From DATBLE01 sp036555585 (GTDB taxonomy: Bacteria; Actinomycetota; Thermoleophilia; Gaiellales; Gaiellaceae), in contig DATBLE010000042.1 of assembly GCA_036555585.1 (NCBI GenBank), positions 62,001 through 126,000 on the forward strand: DNA of 64,000 nt, written 5' to 3'. How positions within the stretch are numbered: position 1 is the stretch's first letter; each line of letters begins with the position of its first letter. Position numbers and translations under genes: made by a program. Below are positions 8,739 to 17,407 of this stretch, in pieces. The notes under the pieces are model-generated. The model made no database searches and was not told the origin of the DNA. It saw nothing but the letters and a program-made list of their open reading frames with translations.

Positions 8739-9833
8739 TCAGCTCGTGTTGTTGCCAACTTCGCCGATGCGCGGCGCTGCTTCTGCCGGCCGTGCCAGGC
8801 GACCGAGCAGCGCCGCCACCCGGTCGCCGGAAACCAACATCCCGGCGATGATCGCGACGCCGAAGACGATGAACTGGAGCGCCGTCGACAATCCCAGGAT
8901 CAGCAGCATCTGCGTCAGCAGGGTGAGGCCGAGCGCCGCCACCCAGGTCGACGTCGAGCTCGCCAGCCCGCCCGAGAGCGACGCACCCGCGATCACCACC
9001 GCTGCGATCGGCGCCAGCAGGTAGGCGGCGCCGAAGGCCGGGTCGATGTTGATCCGGATCCCGGCGAGCAGGATCGCCGCCATCGCGTACAGCGTCCCCG
9101 CCGCCGTGTAGGCGAAGACGACGTACGTCCGGACGTGCAGCCCCGCCATCCAGGCCGCCCGCGGGTTCGCGCCCACTGCCTGGAAGCGCCGGCCCGGAGC
9201 CGAGTAACGGAGCAGGAGCCCCACCACGAGAGTGATCCCGGCGCCCATCCAGAAGACCGAGCTGATCCCGAGGGGCTTGCCGGCGGCCCACGAGCTGAGC
9301 GCCGGCGGGACCGACAGCGAGTTCGTGTTCTCGCGCGCGTAGCGCAGGCTGTAGGCGGCGACGATCTGGCCGACGGCCAGCGTGACGATCAGCGGGTTCA
9401 GCCTCACGATCCCGACGAGGATCCCGTTCACGAGGCCCACGCCGGCGCCGAGACCGAGGCAGGCGAGCAGGCCGAGGGCGAGCCGGTGGTCCTGCCCCAG
9501 GCTCACGCCGACGATCAGGTTCCCGCCCAGCGACATCACCCCCGGCGTCGACAGGTCGATGCCGGCGTGCATGATCACGAGCATCTGCCCGAGCGCCGCG
9601 ACCGCGAGAATCGTCATGTAGGGCAGCACGTACGCCCACGAGGTGTTCTCGATCGTGCGGGGGGCGATGATCGCTGCGACGGCGATCAGCACGCCGGTGG
9701 CGAGCCATACCGGCAGAAAACGGGCCCCGACGACGGCGTTCGCGACGAACGAGGCGCGACGTCCTGTGTCCAGGGAAGCGGCACGGTCGGCGCGTTCGGA
9801 GGTGCTCACGGAGAGCCGTTTCCAGGGCGGCAC
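8739..9833 (-). CDS. Sugar ABC transporter permease (second)
   Basis: A 364-residue permease of the RbsC family with about eight to ten membrane helices; MHAGIDLSTPGVMSLGGN is the characteristic conserved segment. It is the first gene of the minus-strand transporter operon (permease, binding protein, ATPase, permease). Two GTG starts are possible, 9833 and 9809 (giving VSTSERADRA); neither has a clear ribosome-binding site, so the start is uncertain. Confidence 0.9.
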   Translation of the reverse strand: MPPWKRLSVSTSERADRAASLDTGRRASFVANAVVGARFLPVWLATGVLIAVAAIIAPRTIENTSWAYVLPYMTILAVAALGQMLVIMHAGIDLSTPGVMSLGGNLIVGVSLGQDHRLALGLLACLGLGAGVGLVNGILVGIVRLNPLIVTLAVGQIVAAYSLRYARENTNSLSVPPALSSWAAGKPLGISSVFWMGAGITLVVGLLLRYSAPGRRFQAVGANPRAAWMAGLHVRTYVVFAYTAAGTLYAMAAILLAGIRINIDPAFGAAYLLAPIAAVVIAGASLSGGLASSTSTWVAALGLTLLTQMLLILGLSTALQFIVFGVAIIAGMLVSGDRVAALLGRLARPAEAAPRIGEVGNNTS

Positions 9834-9959
9834 GAGGGGGAAGGGCTAGCCGCTACCAGACGCGCATTCTCAGCAGAAGTCGTCCGGGGCGTCAACAAAG
9901 ATCGAACTGGGAGAGGGAGAAGGCGCCGATCCGTGCGCCATGACTGAACATCGCCCGCC

Positions 9960-11570
9960 CTAGCGCCCGAGGGCCGCGGTCAGCGCGTTCCCGAGCGCGT
10001 CCTCCTGGCCCTCGGGCCCGCCACGCGTCCGCCACGCCACGAAGCCGTCGGGCCGCACGAGCACGACACCCTCCTCGCCGATGCCGTAGCGCTCGCCGAA
10101 CCGGCCGGAGGCATCGCGGAAGTCGGCGCCTTCGCGGTACGCCTCGATCGGGAGATCGAGCCGCCCGGCCACGCGGCGGGCGGCGTCGCACCACTCGCCG
10201 CCGCCGGCGCCGGCCAGGAGGACGAACCCGCGGCCGAAGAGGTCGAGGAGCGAGGTCGTGGATCCGTTCCGGTCGACCGGCAGGTGGGGCGCGCGCATTC
10301 CCGGCCGCCCGGTCGGCTCGCGCGGGTTCTCCCAGAGCGCGCCGTCGTCTTCCGGCTCGGGCTGCACGGCGCTCGAGAGGTGGCGGTAGCCGAGCTCGAC
10401 GGCCGCCTCGTCGACGATCGGCATCAGGTTCTCCTTGCCGAGGCTCGGATCGAGGCGCAGCACGTAGCGCGTGTACGCCTGCTCGGTCGTGAAGGAGCCG
10501 ACGGGCCGGCGCTCGGCGTCGTAGGTGTCGAGCAGGCCGGGCCCGGCCGTGCCGTCGAGCACGGCGGCCAGCTTCCAGGCGAGGTCGTAGGCGTCCTGGA
10601 CGCCCGTGTTCCCGCCGAACCCGCCGGTGGGCGGCATCACGTGCACGGAGTCGCCGGCGAGCAGGACGCGGCCCTCGGCGAAGCGCTCCGCCCAGTCGGC
10701 CATCGACGACCAGCGCTGCACGTTCTCGATCTCGATCGGGAGGTCGGGCGCGCCGAGCGCCAGGCGGCAGTACTCGATGCACGTCCCCTCGCTCATGTCC
10801 TCGCCGACCGCGACCGAGCGGTTGCCGTCCCGGTCGACGACCGCGTTCACGACCAGGAACCCGGCCTGGCCGTCGATCGAGAAGCGGAAGAACCCGACCA
10901 GGTTCGGGTTGAAGACGTAGACCACGCTCAGGTTCCGGTCGCCGAGCAGCGGCATGACGTCGGCGCGGAAGTAGATGGTGATGCTGTCCGAGAACGAGCC
11001 GTGTCCGAGCGTCCCGATCCCGAGACGCTCGCGCATGGGGCTGCGGGGGCCGTCTGCGCCGATCACGTATCGGGCGCGGACCGTCTGGTCGTCGCCGTTG
11101 TCACGTGACCGGACGACCGCGCTGACGCCGTCGTCGTCCTGCTCGAGCGACACGACCTCCCTCGAGTGCCGGACGTCGATGCCGAGCTCCTTCGCCTTGG
11201 CGAGCAGCACGGGCTCCAGCCCGATCTGGGTGATGAAGATCCGCTTCGAGGGGCTGAGCTCTTCGACGCCCTCGTTGATCTCGCGGAAGTACCAGTCGAG
11301 CTCCTTGCCGCCCAGGCTCTCGACCGAGACGATCGCGCCGTTCTGGACGAACTCGCGTGCCGCCGCTTCCTCGATCGCCGGCTCCAGGCCGATCGCGCGA
11401 TAGGTCTCCATCGTCCGCTGGTTGACGAGTGCCGCGCGCGGGTGGATCGCGGTGCCGGGGTGACGCTCGGCGACGAGGCACGGCACGCCGCGAGAGCCCA
11501 GGAACACCGCCGCGGACAGCCCGACCAGGCTGCCGCCGACGATCAGGACCGGGGTCTCGACCTCGTTCAT
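9960..11570 (-). CDS. FAD-dependent aromatic monooxygenase (PheA/TfdB-like)
   Basis: 536 residues. The N-terminal Rossmann dinucleotide site is VLIVGGSLVGLSAAVFLGSRG, the second FAD motif GDSVHVMPPTGGFGGNTGVQDAYDLAWKL lies near residue 290-320, and the DG motif is YVIGADGPRSPMRE. These define class A flavin hydroxylases that insert one oxygen atom into phenolic or polyketide rings with NAD(P)H. The C-terminal thioredoxin-like domain of the phenol hydroxylase subfamily is present. ATG overlaps the upstream membrane gene as ATGA. The natural substrate is unknown. Confidence 0.92.
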   Translation of the reverse strand: MNEVETPVLIVGGSLVGLSAAVFLGSRGVPCLVAERHPGTAIHPRAALVNQRTMETYRAIGLEPAIEEAAAREFVQNGAIVSVESLGGKELDWYFREINEGVEELSPSKRIFITQIGLEPVLLAKAKELGIDVRHSREVVSLEQDDDGVSAVVRSRDNGDDQTVRARYVIGADGPRSPMRERLGIGTLGHGSFSDSITIYFRADVMPLLGDRNLSVVYVFNPNLVGFFRFSIDGQAGFLVVNAVVDRDGNRSVAVGEDMSEGTCIEYCRLALGAPDLPIEIENVQRWSSMADWAERFAEGRVLLAGDSVHVMPPTGGFGGNTGVQDAYDLAWKLAAVLDGTAGPGLLDTYDAERRPVGSFTTEQAYTRYVLRLDPSLGKENLMPIVDEAAVELGYRHLSSAVQPEPEDDGALWENPREPTGRPGMRAPHLPVDRNGSTTSLLDLFGRGFVLLAGAGGGEWCDAARRVAGRLDLPIEAYREGADFRDASGRFGERYGIGEEGVVLVRPDGFVAWRTRGGPEGQEDALGNALTAALGR

Positions 11571-12331
11571 GTCGCGGGTGCGGCCTCCGGCGTCGCCGCT
11601 CGCGAACGGAGAAGCTGCGGCAGGACGCCGCCGCCGAGCAGCAGCACTCCGCCGCAGGCTTCGATCCACGCGCCGGCGCCCAGGGTGCCGAAGTCGTCGA
11701 AGGCACCGGCCACCACTGCGAAGACCGTGAATCCGAACGTCGCCGCGGCTGCCAGCACGACGACGTCGCCGACTCGTGCGGACGAGTGCGCCGCGCCGGC
11801 GAGCAGCGCGGAGTCCGCCAGGACGAGGACGATCAAGAGCAGCCCGGCCGCATGCCCCGACGACGACGCGTTCCAGTACGTCGGCCCGTCGCTTCCGAGG
11901 TCGAGCCAGATGCCGACCGCGACGAGAACGAGGCCGACAGTTGCGATCAGCAGGCTCGGTCCGCGGCCGACCGCGGGCGTCCTCGCGGCCGTGCCTTCCG
12001 CCGCGAGGACGAGCAGCGCGCCGAGCGGGATCAGCCCCGTGCAGACGCCGAGCCAGGCCCCGGACTCGAGCCGGCCGAAGCTGTCGAAGGCGTAGATGGA
12101 GGGGATGACGAGGAAGAATCCGAACGCGGCCGACCCGGCTGCGGCCGCGACGAGGTCGCGGCCGATCTCCGCAGGCAGCAGGCTGGTGAAGGACAGCAGG
12201 ACGATCAGGAACGCGGCGGTCGTGCCGTCGTCCACGTAGCGCGTCTCGTCGGCGAACGGGAGGCTGACGGCGAGCAGGCCGGCGACGATGCCGGCGAGCA
12301 CGAGCCCTCGACCCAGAAACGCTCTGGACAC
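11567..12331 (-). CDS. Multi-pass membrane protein of unknown function
   Basis: 254 residues with about seven or eight strongly hydrophobic helices and no recognised catalytic motif. The GTG at 12331 was chosen because AAAGGAG stands 8 nt upstream; the longer ATG-started reading from 12391 has no ribosome-binding site. It overlaps the monooxygenase by ATGA, so the two are translationally coupled. Function not recognised. Confidence 0.75.
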   Translation of the reverse strand: MSRAFLGRGLVLAGIVAGLLAVSLPFADETRYVDDGTTAAFLIVLLSFTSLLPAEIGRDLVAAAAGSAAFGFFLVIPSIYAFDSFGRLESGAWLGVCTGLIPLGALLVLAAEGTAARTPAVGRGPSLLIATVGLVLVAVGIWLDLGSDGPTYWNASSSGHAAGLLLIVLVLADSALLAGAAHSSARVGDVVVLAAAATFGFTVFAVVAGAFDDFGTLGAGAWIEACGGVLLLGGGVLPQLLRSRAATPEAAPAT

Positions 12332-12437
12332 ACCGCTCCTTTCGACGCCGTCTGCCGTCAGATACCACACCTCGCGCCCGTGTTCAATCACGCACCACGC
12401 CGTTCAGCGGGGCTTGATCCCTTCTCTGCGATGGCCT
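12332..12437. promoter_or_regulatory. Divergent intergenic region
   Basis: This 106-bp interval separates the minus-strand membrane protein/monooxygenase operon from the plus-strand DUF2269-like gene and must contain both promoters. I see the ribosome-binding site for the minus-strand gene but no convincing -10/-35 pair or operator. Confidence 0.4.
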
Positions 12438-13022
12438 ATGAATCCCTGCGTGACCGACACGGCCGCCGATGCGCCGAGGCCCGTCGCGCCGATCGGCACC
12501 GACGCGCTCGTCGCGGGATCGCTTCTGCTTGCCGGCGCGATCGTCTTCCTCTGGTACGCGCCCGCCTCGTACCAGATCTACCTTTCGCTCCACGTCCTCG
12601 CCGTCGTGGTCTGGGTCGGCGGCGACATCACGTTGACCACGCTCGGCATCGTCTTCGAGTCCAAGCAGGACGGGCCGACCCTCGCCGCGCTCGGCCGGAT
12701 GGGCAGCTGGATCGGCACGCGCGTCTACACGCCGGCCCTCTTCTTCGTCTTCGGCTTCGGGGTCGCGCTGGTCGAGAAGTCGGGGATCGGCTGGAACCAC
12801 TTCTGGATCGTCTTCGCGATCGTCGGTTGGTCGCTGGCGATGCTGATCGGGATCGCGTTCGTCGGCCCCGAGCTCGGTCGCATCGACCAGGCGGCACAGG
12901 CTTACGGGCCGGAGTCGCCCGAGGTCGGACGGCGGGTGAAGCGGCTGTTCACGATCTTTCGCTTCGACACCGCTCTCCTCATCCTCGTCGTCGTCGACAT
13001 GGCGGCGAAGCCGTCGTTCTGA
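12438..13022 (+). CDS. DUF2269-like integral membrane protein
   Basis: 194 residues with four predicted membrane helices. The segment LSLHVLAVVVWVGGDITLTTLGIVF has the helix-with-His/Trp-Gly-Gly pattern of the DUF2269/CopD-like families, in which a membrane histidine may bind haem or copper. ATG 12438 is chosen; GTG 12450 is an alternative. It ends 4 bp before the phosphotriesterase-like gene. Function is not established. Confidence 0.8.
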   Translation: MNPCVTDTAADAPRPVAPIGTDALVAGSLLLAGAIVFLWYAPASYQIYLSLHVLAVVVWVGGDITLTTLGIVFESKQDGPTLAALGRMGSWIGTRVYTPALFFVFGFGVALVEKSGIGWNHFWIVFAIVGWSLAMLIGIAFVGPELGRIDQAAQAYGPESPEVGRRVKRLFTIFRFDTALLILVVVDMAAKPSF

Positions 13023-13026
13023 CTCG

Positions 13027-13977
13027 GTGACGGTCGAGACGGTCCGGGGGCCGGTCGCGGCCGATCGCCTCGGCCGGACGCTTCCGCACGAGCACGTCTT
13101 CATCCTCGGCCACGAGACGCTCCGGAACTTCAACCACCGGTGGGGCGAGGCCTGGTGGGACGAGGAGGCCGGTGTCGCCGACGCGGTCGCGAAGCTGCGG
13201 CGGCTGCGGGCGGCAGGGATCGAGACGCTGGTCGACCCGACGGCGGTGGGGCTCGGTCGCGACATCCCCCGGATGCAGCGCGTCAACGAGCAGGTCGACC
13301 TGAACATCGTCGTCTGCACGGGCGTCTACGCGTTCGCCGAGCTGCCGCAGTTCCTCCGCTACCGCACCGTCGAAGCGCTGGCCGAGCTGTTCGTGCGCGA
13401 GCTCCGCGAGGGCATCGGCGACACGGGCGTGAAGGCGGCGTTCCTCAAGTGCGCGGTCGAGGAGCACGGGCTGATCGTCGACGTGCCGAGGATCCTGGCG
13501 GCGGTGGCGGCTGCGGCGGTCGAGACCGGGGCGCCGGTGATGGTGCACACGAACGCAGCGGCTCGCTCGGGCGTGAACGCCCTGGAGACGCTCACGGCCG
13601 CCGGGGTGGCGCCCGAGCGGCTCGTGATCGCGCACGTCGGCGACTCGAACGACCTCGACTACATCCGCCGGCTCGCCCGGAGCGGTGCGTACCTCGGCTG
13701 GGACCGCTTCAACATCGAGCACTTCAACCCGGACGCGAAGCGGATCGAGACGGTCCTCCGCGTGCTCGAGGAGGGCTACCTCGATCGGCTGCACTTCTCG
13801 CACGACGGTGCGACCTTCCACGACTTCATGGTCGGTGACCCGTTCTTCGCGGGCGAGGAGGCGGACTACCTCCACGTCACGAACGTGATCCTCCCGCAGC
13901 TCCGCGAGCGCGGCGTCTCCGACGCCGACATCGACCGGATCATGGTCGACAACCCGCGCCGCTGGCTGGCGCGCTAA
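13027..13977 (+). CDS. Phosphotriesterase-family metal-dependent hydrolase
   Basis: 316 residues in the amidohydrolase superfamily, PTE group. The first metal-binding pair is TLPHEHVFI; a bridging lysine candidate is in VKAAFLKCAVEEHG; HTNAA supplies the third histidine, and IAHVGDSNDLDYI and FSHDG the last histidine and the aspartate. Family members are phosphotriesterases, lactonases and related enzymes; physiological activity is often lactone hydrolysis, but the substrate here is unknown. The GTG start is tightly spaced after the DUF2269-like gene. Confidence 0.9.
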   Translation: MTVETVRGPVAADRLGRTLPHEHVFILGHETLRNFNHRWGEAWWDEEAGVADAVAKLRRLRAAGIETLVDPTAVGLGRDIPRMQRVNEQVDLNIVVCTGVYAFAELPQFLRYRTVEALAELFVRELREGIGDTGVKAAFLKCAVEEHGLIVDVPRILAAVAAAAVETGAPVMVHTNAAARSGVNALETLTAAGVAPERLVIAHVGDSNDLDYIRRLARSGAYLGWDRFNIEHFNPDAKRIETVLRVLEEGYLDRLHFSHDGATFHDFMVGDPFFAGEEADYLHVTNVILPQLRERGVSDADIDRIMVDNPRRWLAR

Positions 13978-14377
13978 CCGGAAGGGCCGGGCCCCTCCGG
14001 GCCGATTTCCGGGGACAGTCCCCCGGACCTGGCTCTACGGCCCGAGGCGATCGTCCCGAACGGACGATCCGGACGCTCGCGCCACCGCCCGTTTCGGCCA
14101 GGGGATCGGCGCGTTTCGGCCACGGCCAAGGGACTGTCCCCCGGCCACGGCCCAGGGACTGTCCCCCGGACCTCGGCCAAGGGACTGTCCCCCGGACCCC
14201 GGTCAAGGGACTGTCCCCCGGACCGAGGGCGACGTTGGCTGGCCGGCGGCAGCGAAAGGGACAGGCCTTCGCCTGTCCCAGGGCAACGCCGGCGAGAGGG
14301 CCGGGGCCGGAACGACGCCTGGCCCTCTGAGCTGTTCTGCGGCTTGACGGCGCCGGGTGGACTTGGTCGTATTCCGT
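13978..14377. repeat. Gene-free interval with GGGACTGTCCC tandem repeats and hairpins
   Basis: No plausible gene lies in these 400 bp. Four consecutive units of 25, 25, 26 and 26 bp (14121-14222) each contain GGGACTGTCCCCCGG (at 14130, 14155, 14181 and 14207). A fifth related palindrome with A in the centre is at 14009-14026. A separate perfect 9-bp stem with a 4-nt loop stands at 14258-14279. The same GGGACTGTCCC core forms the terminator palindrome at 26125-26157. The block separates the phosphotriesterase-like gene from the flavoenzyme gene and may include a terminator. Confidence 0.85.
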
Positions 14378-15982
14378 ATGGCCACCCAGCAGAGCGCCCC
14401 AGTCCGGCTCCCGCCCGGCGTCTCCGAGGACGACTTCGCCGCCGCGGTCGAGCACTTCGCGTCCGAGATCGGCGCCGACAAGGTCCTGACCACCGAGCAG
14501 GAGCTGCTCGAGTTCCGCGACCCGTTCCAGTTCGAGGGCTGGACCGACTACGCCGCGTCGGCGATCGTGATGCCGACGGCGGTCGAGGAGGTGCAGGCGG
14601 TCGTGCGGGTCGCCAACGAGCGTCGGATCCCGCTCTGGACGCACGGGCGCGGGATGAACAACGGCTACGGCGGGCCCGCGCCTCGCCTTGACGGCTCCGT
14701 GATCGTCAGCCTCCGGAACATGAACCGGGTGCTCGAGATCGACGAGGAGCTCGCCTACTGCGTGGTCGAGCCGGGGGTGCGCTGGTTCGACCTCTACGAC
14801 GCGATCCAGGCCGGCGGGCACAAGCTGATGCTCTCGATCCCCGACCTCGGCTGGGGGAGCGTGGTCGGGAACTTCCTCGAGAACGGTGCCACCTACCTGC
14901 CGCAGGCGCAGGACATGGCCGCGTACTGCGGCATGGAGGTCGTGCTCGCGAACGGCGAGCTGCTCCACACCGGCATGGGCGCGATGCCGGACAACCGCTC
15001 CTGGCACGTGTACAAGCGCAGCCTCGGCCCGACGCTCGACCAGCTCTTCATGCAGTCGAACTTCGGCATCGTCACCAGGCTGGGCGTCTGGCTGATGCCG
15101 TGGCCGGAGTGCTACATGCCCCTCTGGCTCAGGGCCTGGAAGGACGACGACCTCGGCCCGATCGTCGACACGCTCCGCCGGCTGATGCTCGACCGGACGA
15201 TCGAGAACGTGCCGCAGATCTGGAGCTCGGTGGCGATGGCGTCGGTGATCTCGAGCCGTGCGCCCTGGTACCAGGGCGACGACCCGATGCCCGACGACGC
15301 GATCGACCGCATGGCGAGGGAGCTGGAGATCGGCCGCTGGCTGATGCGCTTCGCGCTCTACGGTGACGAGGCGGTCGTCGACCACCGGTTCGCCAAGGTG
15401 CGCTCGGCGTTCGAGGCGATCCCGGGCGTCGAGGTGTGGGGCTCGAAGTGCCAGCCGGGGGACATGGAGAAGCTGGAGCACCCGTTCGACCGGGTCCAGG
15501 CGGGCGTGCCGAACCTGGACATCAACCAGATGACCGGGTGGTACGGCGGCGAGGAGGGCGGGCACATCGGGTTCTCCCCGGTGGGTCGGCTGACCGGGAA
15601 GGACGCGGTCGAGATGCGCGACGTCATCCGCCGTCTGGTCGAGCAGGAGGCGAAGCTCGACTACGCCGGTGTCCTGATCCCGACGAACGCGCGCAGCTTC
15701 ATCCACGTGACCATGGTCATCTTCGACACCAAGGACGAGTCGCAGACGCGGCGAGCGTACGACACGGCGAAGCTGCTCGTCCGTGAGGCGGCGAAGTACG
15801 GCTACGGCGAGTACCGCGCGCACCTCGACTTCATGGACCTCGCGCAGGAGCAGTACTCGTTCAACGACCACGCCTACCGCCGCTTTGTCGAGACGATCAA
15901 GGACGCGGTCGACCCGAACGGGATCCTCTCGCCCGGCAAGCAGGGCTTCTGGCCGGCGTCGATGCGACCGGAGCGGGGGTAA
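14378..15982 (+). CDS. FAD-linked oxidase of the vanillyl-alcohol oxidase/4-cresol dehydrogenase type
   Basis: 534 residues. The N-terminal PCMH FAD domain (about 60-230) shows SAIVMPTAVEEVQAVVRVAN, LWTHGRGMNNGYGG and DLGWGSVVGNFLENG; the C-terminal half has the 4-cresol-dehydrogenase substrate cap and ends VDPNGILSPGKQGFWP, characteristic of the VAO group. These enzymes oxidise para-substituted phenols. A covalent FAD link is typical of the group but the attachment residue was not identified here. ATG at 14378 is the best start; a GTG 21 bp upstream is possible. Confidence 0.9.
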   Translation: MATQQSAPVRLPPGVSEDDFAAAVEHFASEIGADKVLTTEQELLEFRDPFQFEGWTDYAASAIVMPTAVEEVQAVVRVANERRIPLWTHGRGMNNGYGGPAPRLDGSVIVSLRNMNRVLEIDEELAYCVVEPGVRWFDLYDAIQAGGHKLMLSIPDLGWGSVVGNFLENGATYLPQAQDMAAYCGMEVVLANGELLHTGMGAMPDNRSWHVYKRSLGPTLDQLFMQSNFGIVTRLGVWLMPWPECYMPLWLRAWKDDDLGPIVDTLRRLMLDRTIENVPQIWSSVAMASVISSRAPWYQGDDPMPDDAIDRMARELEIGRWLMRFALYGDEAVVDHRFAKVRSAFEAIPGVEVWGSKCQPGDMEKLEHPFDRVQAGVPNLDINQMTGWYGGEEGGHIGFSPVGRLTGKDAVEMRDVIRRLVEQEAKLDYAGVLIPTNARSFIHVTMVIFDTKDESQTRRAYDTAKLLVREAAKYGYGEYRAHLDFMDLAQEQYSFNDHAYRRFVETIKDAVDPNGILSPGKQGFWPASMRPERG

Positions 15983-16001
15983 GGCCGGTACCCTGGGCCG
16001 C

Positions 16002-16580
16002 CTGCGCGCGCGCACCGTCATCTGGGGTCTCGCCGCCATGCTCGCGCTCGCGGGCCCGGCGGCCGGCAGCTCGAGCCCGCCGTTCGTCGGGCCGACGCTG
16101 AAGCATCCGGCTGTCCCGCCGGACTTCGCGCTGCGCGACCAGGCCGGGCAGGTCGTGCGGCTCTCGCGCCTGCACGGCAAGGTCGTCCTGCTCACGTTCC
16201 TGTACACGCACTGCCCCGACGTCTGTCCGCTGACCGCCACCAACCTCAACACGGCCCTGTCCCAGCTCGGGCCCGCGCGGAAGGACGTCCGCGTCCTGGC
16301 GGTCAGCGTCGACCCGAAGGGCGACACGCGCCCCTCGGTGAATGCCTTCATGCGCTCGCATCGGCTGCGGCCGCAGTTCCGCTACCTGACGGGAACCGCG
16401 CGCATGCTCCGCCCGGTCTGGCGGGCCTACAAGGTGCAGGCCGTTCCGCAGGGCGAGGGGGGAGTCGACCACACGCTCTACACGCTGCTGATCGATCCGA
16501 CCGGGAAGGCGCGCGTGCTCTTCGACGTCCAGGCGAGGCCGTCCGCGATCGCCCACGACGTGCGGCTCGTCCTGCCCTAG
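16002..16580 (+). CDS. SCO1/SenC-family copper chaperone/thioredoxin-like protein
   Basis: About 192 residues: a signal peptide (VIWGLAAMLALAGPAAG) then a thioredoxin fold with the SCO copper site CPDVC (Cys71, Cys75) and His157 in GVDHTLYTLLIDPTG. SCO proteins deliver copper to the CuA site of cytochrome oxidase or other copper enzymes. No ATG, GTG or TTG fits; the only in-frame ATG, 16038, would cut off the basic N-terminus of the signal peptide. CTG 16002 lies 7 nt after a TACCCT -10-like hexamer, suggesting a leaderless CTG start; CTG 15993 is an alternative. Its stop interlocks with the convergent cupredoxin gene in CTAG. Confidence 0.85.
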   Translation: MRARTVIWGLAAMLALAGPAAGSSSPPFVGPTLKHPAVPPDFALRDQAGQVVRLSRLHGKVVLLTFLYTHCPDVCPLTATNLNTALSQLGPARKDVRVLAVSVDPKGDTRPSVNAFMRSHRLRPQFRYLTGTARMLRPVWRAYKVQAVPQGEGGVDHTLYTLLIDPTGKARVLFDVQARPSAIAHDVRLVLP

Positions 16581-17407
16581 CGCAGCACGACCACGTTGCT
16601 GGTCGCGATCGGCGTCCACCCGTCCTGGTCGACCAGCACGATGCGAACCCGCGCGGGTCGGGGGATGCGGACGTCGGCGTGGGAGACGTAGTCGATCAGG
16701 CCGCTCGCCACGGGGTACCAGCCGAAACGCTCGCGGCTGAACGTCTCGACCAGGAACTTCGCGTAGGGAGCGCTCGGCGTCACGGTCACGGCGACGCCGG
16801 TCCGGGTGGGGCGGGCAGTCACGTGCTGGGAGGCGACCAGCAGCCGCCGCGTCTCGCTGACGTCGGCCCCGCTCACCGCCCGGTAGTCGCCGGTGACCTC
16901 GGCCTTGACCGTCGCCTTCCACGTCCCGTCCGCCGCGGGCGTCACGGTCGCGACGGTCGCGAACGAGCCGCCGCCGGGCTTGCGCTGGACAACGACCGGC
17001 TGCTTCGGATCGGCGGTACGGCCGTCGACGTCGACCGGCGTCCCGACCTTGACGACGGCGGTCGGGAACAGCCCCAGCGTTACACGCCGCACGTCGACCT
17101 CGCCGGTGATGCTCGGGTGGATCGTGCAGTGGTACCGGTACGTCCCGACCTCGTTGAACTGGAAGCCGAAGCGGTCGTCGCTCTGGACCTGACCGGAGTC
17201 GAAGAGGCCGGTGTCGGAGGTCACCGTGTGCGTTCGCACGCTGACGTTCGTCCAGAGCACGGTCTCGCCGGGGAGCACGTCGAGCTGCGACGGTCGGTAG
17301 TCGGAGAACTCGATGCTGACCTCCTGGGGGCCCGGGGCGGCGCCGCCCGCAGGCACCAGGACGAGGAGGCCGAGGACCGCGGCGAGCGCGAGCCTCCGCG
17401 CCGTCAC
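16577..17407 (-). CDS. Secreted plastocyanin-like cupredoxin with C-terminal extension
   Basis: 276 residues: a signal peptide (LALAAVLGLLVLVPAGGAAP), a cupredoxin domain at about 25-110 with first ligand in VRTHTVTS and the C-terminal ligand loop YHCTIHPSITGEV (Cys, His; the usual axial Met position is Ile-Thr, so the axial ligand is unclear), then about 160 residues of two Ig-like beta segments (WKATVKAEVTGDYRAVSG). GTG 17407 overlaps the multicopper oxidase stop as GTGA. It is likely the extracellular electron partner of that oxidase. Confidence 0.87.
   Translation of the reverse strand: MTARRLALAAVLGLLVLVPAGGAAPGPQEVSIEFSDYRPSQLDVLPGETVLWTNVSVRTHTVTSDTGLFDSGQVQSDDRFGFQFNEVGTYRYHCTIHPSITGEVDVRRVTLGLFPTAVVKVGTPVDVDGRTADPKQPVVVQRKPGGGSFATVATVTPAADGTWKATVKAEVTGDYRAVSGADVSETRRLLVASQHVTARPTRTGVAVTVTPSAPYAKFLVETFSRERFGWYPVASGLIDYVSHADVRIPRPARVRIVLVDQDGWTPIATSNVVVLR

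Noticed and set aside
14121..14222. CRISPR-like array
   Set aside because: Units are contiguous with almost no spacers, only four copies, and no cas genes are nearby.
13940..16351. Minus-strand open frame with peptide repeats of the RGTVPWP type
   Set aside because: The peptide repetition merely reflects the DNA tandem repeat; the rest is antisense to the flavoenzyme gene.
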